A DNA stretch of 20,914 nucleotides from JAXFPC01 sp034180005 (GTDB lineage: Bacteria > Bacillota > Negativicutes > Acidaminococcales > Acidaminococcaceae): positions 1-20,914 of the forward strand of contig JAXFPC010000026.1 of the NCBI GenBank assembly GCA_034180005.1. The letters are read 5' to 3'. Shown piece by piece: positions 14,852 through 20,914 of the stretch. The notes under the pieces were generated by a model that saw nothing but the letters and a program-made list of their open reading frames with translations, was not told where the DNA came from and ran no database searches. The translations under genes were made by a program, and so were the position numbers. The stretch's first letter is position 1. Each line of letters opens with the position of its first letter.

Positions 14852-17161
14852 ATGAGTACAAAAGTTATAAAAAAACCTTTACTTCCCTTGCGTGGAACCA
14901 TAGTTTTTCCGGGGATGGTAACAAACCTTGACGTGGGGCGTGATAAATCCATTGCGGCTATAGAGGCTGCCATGCTGGAAGACAGAATGATACTGCTGGC
15001 TGCTCAGAAAGATGCTCGCAAGTCTGAAATTACAGCGGAAGACGTCTATGAATACGGAGTTCTGGCTGAAATAAAGCAGCAGCTGACGCTGCCGAACGGA
15101 GCTAAAAGGATTCTTGTCGAAGGTTTGGAGAGGGTGCGGCTGACATCTGTTCGAACAGAGGGAGAGTTCGTGGCAGAGGCCGAACTACTACAGGGCGAAG
15201 CTATTTTTGATAAAGATGTGGAAGCTTTGCGCCGTTTGACAATAGAATCCTTTGAAAAATGGATTCTGCTTACCAAAAAAGTTAATGCTGAGATACTTCA
15301 AACATTTAAGTCGCAACATGACAGCGGACGCGTTGCCGATACGATTGTTGTGTATCTGGACTTGACAGATGAAAAAAGGCAGGAATTGCTTGAAGCCGTG
15401 AATGTAAAAAAACGGTTGGAGCTTTTGTATACTACTTTGCAAAGCGAGCTGGAAATTTCCGTTCTGGAGAAAGATATAGCAAAACAGGTTCAACAGCAGG
15501 TAGAAAAAAACCAAAAGGAATATTATCTGCGCGAAAAAATTAAAGCGATAAGCAAGGAACTCGGCGACGGCGAAGATTTTCAGACGGAGATTGCGGAATA
15601 CAAAGAACGCATAGGTAAGCTGCCTTTGTCGGAGGAAATTGCTGCAAAAATGTATAAAGAGGTCGAACGGCTGGGGAAAATGCAGCCTATGACACCTGAA
15701 GGTGCCGTAATACGCAACTATCTTGACACTGTTTTAGACTTGCCGTGGGGAAAGTACACCGAGGACAATTTCGATTTGCACAGGGCGCAAAAGGTGTTGG
15801 ATAATGAACACTACGGCCTGAAAAAAGTTAAGGAACGTATTTTGGAGTATTTAGCGGTTCGTGCGCTTGCCAAAAATTCTCACGGAGCTATACTGTGTTT
15901 GGCGGGACCTCCAGGCGTAGGCAAGACGTCTCTGGCACAGAGTATCGCCGGAGCATTGCAAAGAAAATTTACGCGTGTGTCACTTGGCGGTGTGCGAGAT
16001 GAAGCCGAGATAAGAGGTCACAGGAGGACGTACATCGGTGCGTTGCCGGGAAGGATTATTCACGGTATGCAGGATTGTAAAAGTATGAATCCGGTCTTCC
16101 TCCTGGACGAGATAGACAAACTTGCTTCTGATTTTCGCGGAGATCCGGCTTCGGCTCTTTTAGAAGCTTTGGATCCGGAGCAGAATGATAAGTTCAGTGA
16201 TCACTACATCGAAGTGCCTTTTGATCTGTCAGATGTTTTTTGGATTGTGACGGCAAATACCACAGCTACGATTCCGGCGGCGCTTTTAGACAGAATGGAA
16301 GTTATAGAGATCGGCAGTTATACGGAAGAGGAAAAAATTCAGATAGCCAAACGGCATTTATTCCCGAAAGAGAAAAAACTGAACGGTTTAGCCGAGCATA
16401 AGGTTTCCATAAGCGAAAAGGCGTTGCGTCACATCATACGTGATTATACGAGAGAGGCGGGGGTGCGCAGTCTTGAAAGGAAATTGAGCGCCGTGTGCAG
16501 AAAGATCGCTTATAAAATCGTCAGCGGAGAAAACAAATCGGCGCAGGTAACTGATAAAAATTTGGAAAAATATTTAGGTAAGATTATTTTTCTGGATGAA
16601 GATATTGTTCTGTCTCCCGAGGTCGGCGTGTGCAACGGTTTGGCGTGGACGAGCATCGGCGGCGAACTGCTCAAGGTAGAAGTTCTTACCATGCCGGGTA
16701 AGGGAACGCTTACGCTCACGGGACAGTTGGGAGACGTAATGAAAGAGTCGGCACAGGCCGGGTACACGTATATAAGGAGCAGAGAGGAGGAATTAAAACT
16801 TCCTAAAGGATTCAGCGAAAATAAAGATTTGCATATCCATCTGCCGGAGGGGGCGGTGCCCAAGGACGGACCTTCTGCCGGCGTGACCATGGTGACCGCC
16901 ATGGTATCGGCTCTTACAGGAAGACGTGTTGTAGGCAGTCTTGCCATGACAGGAGAGATTACTCTTTCCGGGCGCGTGGTTCCGGTGGGCGGCATTAAGG
17001 AAAAAATGCTGGCTGCATATCGTTACGGTGTAAAAAAAGTTCTGTTGCCATATAAAAATATGCGAGATTTGGATGAATTACCGGAAAAGGTGCGTGAGGA
17101 AATGAATTTTATTCCGGTACGCCACCTTGATGAGGTTTTACAATTAGCCTTGGAGGATTAA
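14852..17161 (+). CDS. lon: ATP-dependent protease Lon
   Basis: Lon is a cytoplasmic AAA+ serine protease that removes damaged and regulatory proteins. At 769 residues it has the standard order: N-terminal substrate-binding LAN domain, coiled helical linker (about 190-260), AAA+ domain with Walker A GPPGVGKTS at 352-360 and Walker B FLLDEIDKL, and C-terminal protease domain. The catalytic pair is Ser675 in PKDGPSAG and Lys716 in GGIKEK. TAGGAG precedes the ATG. It follows the clpX stop by 48 bases and its stop is one base before the yihA ATG, so yihA is surely co-transcribed. Confidence 0.98.
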   Translation: MSTKVIKKPLLPLRGTIVFPGMVTNLDVGRDKSIAAIEAAMLEDRMILLAAQKDARKSEITAEDVYEYGVLAEIKQQLTLPNGAKRILVEGLERVRLTSVRTEGEFVAEAELLQGEAIFDKDVEALRRLTIESFEKWILLTKKVNAEILQTFKSQHDSGRVADTIVVYLDLTDEKRQELLEAVNVKKRLELLYTTLQSELEISVLEKDIAKQVQQQVEKNQKEYYLREKIKAISKELGDGEDFQTEIAEYKERIGKLPLSEEIAAKMYKEVERLGKMQPMTPEGAVIRNYLDTVLDLPWGKYTEDNFDLHRAQKVLDNEHYGLKKVKERILEYLAVRALAKNSHGAILCLAGPPGVGKTSLAQSIAGALQRKFTRVSLGGVRDEAEIRGHRRTYIGALPGRIIHGMQDCKSMNPVFLLDEIDKLASDFRGDPASALLEALDPEQNDKFSDHYIEVPFDLSDVFWIVTANTTATIPAALLDRMEVIEIGSYTEEEKIQIAKRHLFPKEKKLNGLAEHKVSISEKALRHIIRDYTREAGVRSLERKLSAVCRKIAYKIVSGENKSAQVTDKNLEKYLGKIIFLDEDIVLSPEVGVCNGLAWTSIGGELLKVEVLTMPGKGTLTLTGQLGDVMKESAQAGYTYIRSREEELKLPKGFSENKDLHIHLPEGAVPKDGPSAGVTMVTAMVSALTGRRVVGSLAMTGEITLSGRVVPVGGIKEKMLAAYRYGVKKVLLPYKNMRDLDELPEKVREEMNFIPVRHLDEVLQLALED

Positions 17162-17162
17162 T

Positions 17163-17798
17163 ATGACTTCTGAAAATTGGGATATCATTCGTGCAAACTA
17201 CATAGCTTCGGCAGTACATGCCGAACAGTACCCCGATAAAATTTTGCCGGAAGCCGCTTTTATAGGCAGGAGTAATGTGGGTAAATCCTCTTTGATCAAT
17301 TCTTTGTGCCGCAGAAACGGTTTGGCGCGTGTAAGTTCAACCCCGGGCAAGACACAAACCATAAATTTCTATGAACTGCAGGCTAAACACAGCGAGAACG
17401 GCACGGAAGAGCGCAAGGAATTTTATTTGGTCGATTTGCCGGGATATGGTTTTGCCAAAACCAACAGAAACAATAAAGAGCAATGGTCCGGCTTTATCAG
17501 CGAATATCTTTCCGGCAGCGATAATTTGGCTTTAGTGTGCCAGCTGATTGACATTCGTCATAAGCCTTTGGCTAACGATATGGAGTGTTATCAGTGGCTG
17601 CGAGCCTGTGACCTTAAGGTCCAGATAGTGCTTACAAAATCGGATAAACTTTCAAAAAGTGCGGCTTTGGCGCAAAAAAAGCTGTTCATGAAGGAGATGC
17701 AGCTGGGTGAGGAGGATATAGTCATCTATTCCTCAACTCAACATAATATGCGCAGCGAACTCATATGCCGCATCATGAAAGTTTTGGAAAGGTGTTGA
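17163..17798 (+). CDS. yihA: Ribosome biogenesis GTP-binding protein YihA/YsxC (EngB)
   Basis: This TRAFAC-class GTPase is needed for assembly of the large ribosomal subunit. Its 211 residues carry the G motifs in order: G1 GRSNVGKSS at 35-43, G3 DLPGYG at 91-96 and G4 TKSD at 158-161, with the switch-I Thr in the STPGKTQT stretch at about 59-66. TTGGAGG at the end of lon serves as its ribosome binding site, and lon and yihA are separated by one base. The lon-yihA pair is a common arrangement in Firmicutes, supporting the identity. A short insertion of charged residues (SENGTEERKE) lies before the G3 strand. Confidence 0.96.
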   Translation: MTSENWDIIRANYIASAVHAEQYPDKILPEAAFIGRSNVGKSSLINSLCRRNGLARVSSTPGKTQTINFYELQAKHSENGTEERKEFYLVDLPGYGFAKTNRNNKEQWSGFISEYLSGSDNLALVCQLIDIRHKPLANDMECYQWLRACDLKVQIVLTKSDKLSKSAALAQKKLFMKEMQLGEEDIVIYSSTQHNMRSELICRIMKVLERC

Positions 17799-17804
17799 CA
17801 ACAC
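17792..17804. repeat. Short palindrome over the yihA stop
   Basis: GTGTTG and CAACAC flank a central A, making a perfect 6-1-6 palindrome that includes the yihA stop codon. It lies 20 bases before the next start. It is too short to call a function. Confidence 0.4.
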
Positions 17805-17823
17805 GCCGTCAGAGCGTTGCAAT

Positions 17824-18852
17824 ATGATTGACAGGATTCTACTTTTTTTTACGGCTTTGTTCTTGGGAGGATTGCTGGTAAGTTTGCATTTGCCCATACC
17901 TTTTTTACTCGGCGGACTTGCGACATCCCTGTTGTATAAAACTTTTGCATCCGGAGGTGTTTCCTGGCCGAAAAAGTGGCGTGAATACGGATTGATGATA
18001 GCAGGGTACGGTATCGGTTCAAATTTTAATGTCGCCGCTTGGCAAAATTTTCTTAAAGAAATTGTCGGCATAACGGAATCAACTGCTGTGATCATGGTGG
18101 TCAGCTTTGTCATCGCTGTGATTACCGCAAGAATGACGAAAGCGGATTTGCAAAGCTGCGTAATGGGGATGCTGCCCGGTGGTATAACCATGACCATGTT
18201 GCTGGCGGAAGAGGATAAAAGAGTCAATCCCAATATTGTAGCTGTAATGCAGATTATGAGATTGCTTGGGGTCGTAATATCCGTACCGTTTTTGGTGATT
18301 TTGCTTTTGAACGCGCGAGTAGGCAGCATTGTCCCTCCAGTTAATCCGCAGGCGACACATTGGTTGATTTTATTGCCTCTGACAATTTTGGGCGGGTTTG
18401 TCGCTAAAAAAATTCATATGCCTACGGCCGCATTCTTGGGATCGATCATAGCTACCTCGATATTCTCAATTTCTGTGAACAGTGTGCAGTCTGTTCCTTT
18501 TTGGTTGATGTCTCCTGCGCAGGTGAGTATCGGTTTGTTCATGGGGATGCAGCTTGATTCCGCCAGCTTGAGCAAGACGAAAAGAATTCTTCCCTTCGTT
18601 TTTTTAGGAACGGCAGTGCTTGTGACAGTGAGTGTTTTCATGGCAAATTTTCTGGCAGTAAGGTATAATTTTTCTCTGGCTACAGCTTTTCTTGCTTTGG
18701 CCCCCGGAGGTATTGCTGAGATGGCTTTGGCAGGAATGAGTATGGGCGAAGATGTTTCGATCATTCTTGTTTATCAGATGGCGCGTTTGTTGGCAATTAA
18801 TATTTTTGTGCCTCCGCTGCTGAAAGCTTATTTCGGAAAGGCGCCCAACTGA
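17824..18852 (+). CDS. AbrB-family integral membrane protein (putative transporter)
   Basis: This 342-residue polytopic protein belongs to the membrane AbrB family (often labelled ammonia monooxygenase-like; unrelated to the B. subtilis regulator of that name). The family is an internal duplication, and both halves show the mark: GMLPGGITM at 115-123 and LAPGGIAEM at 292-300, each between helices. The function is unproven; transport is plausible from topology. The ATG at 17824 lacks a clear Shine-Dalgarno, with only GAG-type purines about 10 bases upstream. It is 25 bases after yihA and has no promoter of its own that I can see, so it is likely the last gene of the tig operon transcript; a strong terminator follows. 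Confidence 0.85.
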   Translation: MIDRILLFFTALFLGGLLVSLHLPIPFLLGGLATSLLYKTFASGGVSWPKKWREYGLMIAGYGIGSNFNVAAWQNFLKEIVGITESTAVIMVVSFVIAVITARMTKADLQSCVMGMLPGGITMTMLLAEEDKRVNPNIVAVMQIMRLLGVVISVPFLVILLLNARVGSIVPPVNPQATHWLILLPLTILGGFVAKKIHMPTAAFLGSIIATSIFSISVNSVQSVPFWLMSPAQVSIGLFMGMQLDSASLSKTKRILPFVFLGTAVLVTVSVFMANFLAVRYNFSLATAFLALAPGGIAEMALAGMSMGEDVSIILVYQMARLLAINIFVPPLLKAYFGKAPN

Positions 18853-18929
18853 TGTGTTGGATTGTTCAACGATATACTCCTGATTAAAGAGGGACGTACA
18901 AGGTAATCTGTTCCATCGTGTAAATGCAA

Positions 18930-18957
18930 GCGGCTGCTTCGGCAGCCGCAAATTTTT
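18930..18957 (+). terminator. Terminator after the AbrB-family gene
   Basis: A perfect 8-bp stem GCGGCTGC/GCAGCCGC closes a TTCG tetraloop (18938-18941); three A and six T follow. Confidence 0.88.
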
Positions 18958-18959
18958 TG

Positions 18960-18988
18960 TTGACAAAATCATAAAGATAAGATAATAT
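18960..18988 (+). promoter_or_regulatory. Promoter of cysK
   Basis: TTGACA (18960-18965) and TAATAT (18983-18988) with a 17-base spacer follow directly on the preceding terminator. Confidence 0.8.
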
Positions 18989-18994
18989 ACATTT

Positions 18995-19133
18995 ACCTAC
19001 TAAGTAGATTGGTTTAAATTGAGCTCTTGAGATAGGTTCTACGGAATTTGAAGACTCAATAATACAAATCTATATATTGCATGAAATATGTTTTGGAATT
19101 TAATTATTGTTAACAAGCGAGGAGAGAATTATT
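18995..19133 (+). other. Long untranslated leader of cysK
   Basis: About 140 bases lie between the expected transcription start and the cysK ATG. It is AT-rich, with a TTGAG (19025-19030 region) that could pair with CTCAA downstream and a GTTAAC palindrome shortly before the ribosome binding site. I see no T-box (GGGTGGNACC) and no SAM riboswitch core. It could hold an operator for a cysteine regulator, but no defined box is recognised. Confidence 0.4.
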
Positions 19134-20066
19134 ATGGCAAAAATTTTTACATCAGCAGACCAGCTTATCGGAGGTACGCCTCTTTTGGAGCTTACACACA
19201 TTGAAAAAAATAATGGGTTGGAAGCTAAACTCTACGCTAAGTTGGAGTATTTCAATCCTGCCGGTTCCGTCAAAGACAGAATAGCCAAAGCAATGATAGA
19301 TAAAGCTGAAGCTGATGGAAAACTTCGCGAGGGATCCGTGATTATTGAGCCGACCTCCGGCAACACCGGTATCGGACTTGCCTCTGTTGCCGCAGCTCGC
19401 GGATATAGGATCATTATTGTTATGCCGGAAACCATGTCTGTGGAACGCCGGCAGCTGATGCAGGCATACGGCGCTGAACTGGTGCTTTCCGACGGCGCTC
19501 TCGGTATGAAGGGAGCGATAGCTAAAGCAGAGGAATTGGCAGCTTCGATTGAGGGAAGTTTTATCCCCGGGCAGTTTGTAAATCCGGCCAATGCGGCAGC
19601 GCACATAGCAACTACCGGACCGGAAATATACAGTGATACGGACGGAGAAGTTGATATTTTTGTAGCCGGTGTAGGTACCGGCGGTACGATTACGGGTGTC
19701 GGAGAATATTTAAAATCACGTAACCCGAATATTAAAGTAGTCGCAGTAGAGCCGGCTGCTTCTCCTGTTCTTTCACAAGGAACGGCCGGTGTACATAAAA
19801 TTCAGGGCATAGGGGCAGGATTTATTCCGGAAGTTTTGAATACAGAAATTTATGATGAGATTATCACAGTCAGCAATGAGGATGCTTTTGCTACAGGTAA
19901 ACTCATCGGCAGAAGTGAAGGCATTTTGGTCGGTATTTCTTCCGGTGCCGCTGTTTGGGCAGCGATGGAAGTGGCCAAAAGACCGGAAAATTACGGTAAA
20001 AAGATTGTAGTGCTTTTACCTGATACGGGGGACAGATATCTTTCCACACCGTTGTTCGCAGAATAA
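19134..20066 (+). CDS. cysK: Cysteine synthase (O-acetylserine sulfhydrylase)
   Basis: CysK is a PLP enzyme that joins O-acetylserine with sulfide to give cysteine. At 310 residues it has the usual length, the Schiff-base Lys47 in GSVKDR, the substrate loop TSGNTG at 74-79, the PLP-phosphate loop GTGGTITG at 181-188 and a SSGA motif near residue 263. GAGGAG precedes the ATG at 19134; the in-frame TTG at 19107 is not favoured, as it has no binding site. It is transcribed alone. It depends on serine acetyltransferase for substrate, while the only cysE in this window has a premature stop. Confidence 0.96.
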   Translation: MAKIFTSADQLIGGTPLLELTHIEKNNGLEAKLYAKLEYFNPAGSVKDRIAKAMIDKAEADGKLREGSVIIEPTSGNTGIGLASVAAARGYRIIIVMPETMSVERRQLMQAYGAELVLSDGALGMKGAIAKAEELAASIEGSFIPGQFVNPANAAAHIATTGPEIYSDTDGEVDIFVAGVGTGGTITGVGEYLKSRNPNIKVVAVEPAASPVLSQGTAGVHKIQGIGAGFIPEVLNTEIYDEIITVSNEDAFATGKLIGRSEGILVGISSGAAVWAAMEVAKRPENYGKKIVVLLPDTGDRYLSTPLFAE

Positions 20067-20073
20067 AAATATT

Positions 20074-20108
20074 AAAAAATACCGACGGATTTACCGTCGG
20101 TATTTTTT
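20074..20108 (+). terminator. Terminator of cysK
   Basis: ACCGACGG (20081-20088) pairs with CCGTCGGT (20094-20101), extended by A-T pairs on both sides, with six T at the end. The flanking A run would allow it to work on the other strand too. Confidence 0.9.
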
Positions 20109-20147
20109 ATGTTGTGAGCAGAATAAAACTGTAGTGAATATTGAGAG

Positions 20148-20172
20148 GATAATTTTCTTTCTTGAAATTATC
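20148..20172. repeat. Inverted repeat in the spacer before the TonB receptor
   Basis: GATAATTT (20148-20155) and AAATTATC (20165-20172) form a perfect 8-bp inverted repeat with nine bases between. The half-sites recall the GATAAT halves of Fur boxes, but the spacing is wider than the classical 19-bp box and it is about 120 bases before the promoter. The remainder of 20109-20290 is AT-rich with no gene that I can support. Confidence 0.4.
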
Positions 20173-20292
20173 TTTCCGCAATGTCAGAATATAAAAATAA
20201 AATATAAAAGCTATTGTGATATTGTAGTATATTCAGATATAATATTCTTTGTCAAAACAGATGATATTAATAATAAAATATAATACTATGAA

Positions 20293-20321
20293 TTGACTTA
20301 ATTTAATTTGTTTAATATAAT
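20293..20321 (+). promoter_or_regulatory. Promoter of the TonB-dependent receptor
   Basis: TTGACT (20293-20298) and a consensus TATAAT (20316-20321) are spaced by 17 bases. Transcription should start near 20328, leaving a leader of about 165 bases. Confidence 0.75.
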
Positions 20322-20327
20322 TACAGT

Positions 20328-20494
20328 ATTGATCAGAATATGCGTTACAACTCTCACATATCCGCGCTTGAACAGAGCAGCGGATATTTGTGCGTAAGGA
20401 CAAATCAGATTGCCGAGCCGTATCACGCGACCATGTAAGTTTGGGTGTGATGCTGCTGCAATATATTTTGCAAAACGTTAAAGGAGAGTGTAAC
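20328..20494 (+). ncRNA. Structured 5' leader of the TonB-dependent receptor
   Basis: Two stem-loops can be drawn by eye. The first pairs CACA-TATCCGC-GCT (20355-20358, 20359-20365, 20366-20368) with AGC-GCGGATA-TGTG (20376-20378, 20380-20386, 20389-20392), with small bulges and a TGAACAG loop. The second pairs GTATCAC (20420-20426) with GTGATGC (20447-20453), helped by GC/GC outside. An AAAGGAG ribosome binding site follows. The leader is less AT-rich than the spacer before it. It matches no riboswitch core that I know; in particular cobalamin, TPP and FMN conserved boxes are absent. Confidence 0.4.
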
Positions 20495-20914
20495 ATGAAA
20501 CAAAAAAACTACAAGAGTATTTTGCTATCGACTCTATTGTGCGGCGGTCTGCTATTGCCGTCGGGAAGAGTTTTGGCAGAGGAAGAATTGGTTGTCTTTG
20601 ATATGGACCCTATGGTGATTACTGCACAGCGTGTAGACACTAAGGAATTGGACACTCCGGCTTCTATTGAAATTTACGATGCGGAAAAAATAGAGAAAAG
20701 CGGCGGAGCGAATGCTTACGATGTTTTGAAGAACACTCTGGGAGTCATAACGCAGTCACAGGGAATTAACGGAGCTTCGATGGGTACTATGACCAGTAAA
20801 CTTATGATTCGCGGCATTGAGAAGGGTACTTTGGTACTGGTGAACGGTGTTTCGGTAAATCTTGACGGTAAGTACAGTCTGGATAATATCCCCTCCGAAT
20901 CCATTGAAAAAATA
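20495..20914 (+). CDS. TonB-dependent outer-membrane receptor (5' part)
   Basis: This is the first 140 residues of a TonB-dependent receptor, a beta-barrel that takes up scarce ligands (metal chelates, cobalamin, haem or similar) using energy from TonB-ExbBD. It begins with a signal peptide (basic MKQKNYK, a hydrophobic stretch, and VLAEE with likely cleavage after Ala28), then a TonB-box-like MVITAQRVDT at 40-49, then the plug domain (TPASIEIYDAEKIEKSGG, the NTLGVITQSQG stretch, LMIRGIEKGTLVLVNGVSV). The ATG at 20495 has AAAGGAG nine bases upstream. The gene runs off the right edge with no stop. The ligand cannot be told from the plug. It is strong evidence for an outer membrane in this organism. 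Confidence 0.93.
   Translation, partial: MKQKNYKSILLSTLLCGGLLLPSGRVLAEEELVVFDMDPMVITAQRVDTKELDTPASIEIYDAEKIEKSGGANAYDVLKNTLGVITQSQGINGASMGTMTSKLMIRGIEKGTLVLVNGVSVNLDGKYSLDNIPSESIEKI

Noticed and set aside
17733..18329. 198-codon minus-strand open frame opposite the AbrB-family gene
   Set aside because: Antisense to a conserved membrane protein and spans the yihA junction; no initiation signals seen.
20340..20438. 32-codon open frame (ATG at 20340, TAA at 20436) in the TonB receptor leader
   Set aside because: It has no Shine-Dalgarno, starts only about 12 bases after the expected transcription start, and an open frame of this size is expected by chance. A leader peptide cannot be excluded.
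20328..20494. Cobalamin riboswitch before the TonB receptor
   Set aside because: None of the conserved cobalamin boxes could be found, though the location would fit.
20233..20496. 87-codon minus-strand open frame in the spacer before the TonB receptor
   Set aside because: It runs through the promoter and structured leader, has odd composition and no family resemblance.

Overview
The window reads as a chromosomal segment of an anaerobic, outer-membrane-bearing Firmicute of the class Negativicutes, most like the Acidaminococcaceae (Phascolarctobacterium/Acidaminococcus type). This is an inference from three things: the beta subunit of a Na+-translocating acyl-CoA decarboxylase at the left edge, a TonB-dependent outer-membrane receptor at the right edge, and otherwise Firmicute-style genes with strong Shine-Dalgarno sites, TTGACA/TATAAT promoters and U-tailed hairpin terminators.

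Layout. (1) 1-600: 3' end of the decarboxylase beta subunit, with a terminator and a second bidirectional hairpin. (2) 610-5692: a divergent pair of promoters drives an MscS-type channel (minus) and a four-gene plus-strand run of DUF456 membrane protein, CHAD protein, unknown 126-aa protein and CstA-type transporter. (3) 5732-7988: a minus-strand pair, cysE followed by a stand-alone GltD-like Fe-S/FAD oxidoreductase. cysE carries an in-frame TAA at codon 112, where the family normally has Glu. (4) 8151-10766: an M20 amidohydrolase with two membrane proteins (DUF3100 family plus a 148-aa partner), a likely import-and-hydrolyse cassette. (5) 10768-11449: a monocistronic unknown 148-aa gene with a strong promoter and ideal ribosome binding site, then tRNA-Gly(GCC). 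(6) 11451-18957: the protein quality-control operon tig-clpP-clpX-lon-yihA, followed by an AbrB-family membrane protein; terminator-like hairpins lie inside the operon before clpP and before lon. (7) 18960-20108: cysK as a single transcription unit with a ~140-nt leader. (8) 20109-20914: an AT-rich spacer, a good promoter, a ~165-nt leader with two stem-loops, and the start of a TonB-dependent receptor.

Most genes are ordinary housekeeping. The points most worth a second look are the nonsense codon in cysE (with an intact cysK in the same window), the M20/DUF3100 cassette of unknown substrate, the structured leader of the TonB receptor, the internal hairpins of the clp/lon operon, and the highly equipped unknown gene at 10826-11272. 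I saw no CRISPR array, insertion sequence, phage gene or rRNA. All motif and structure calls were made by eye; no search or folding program was run.
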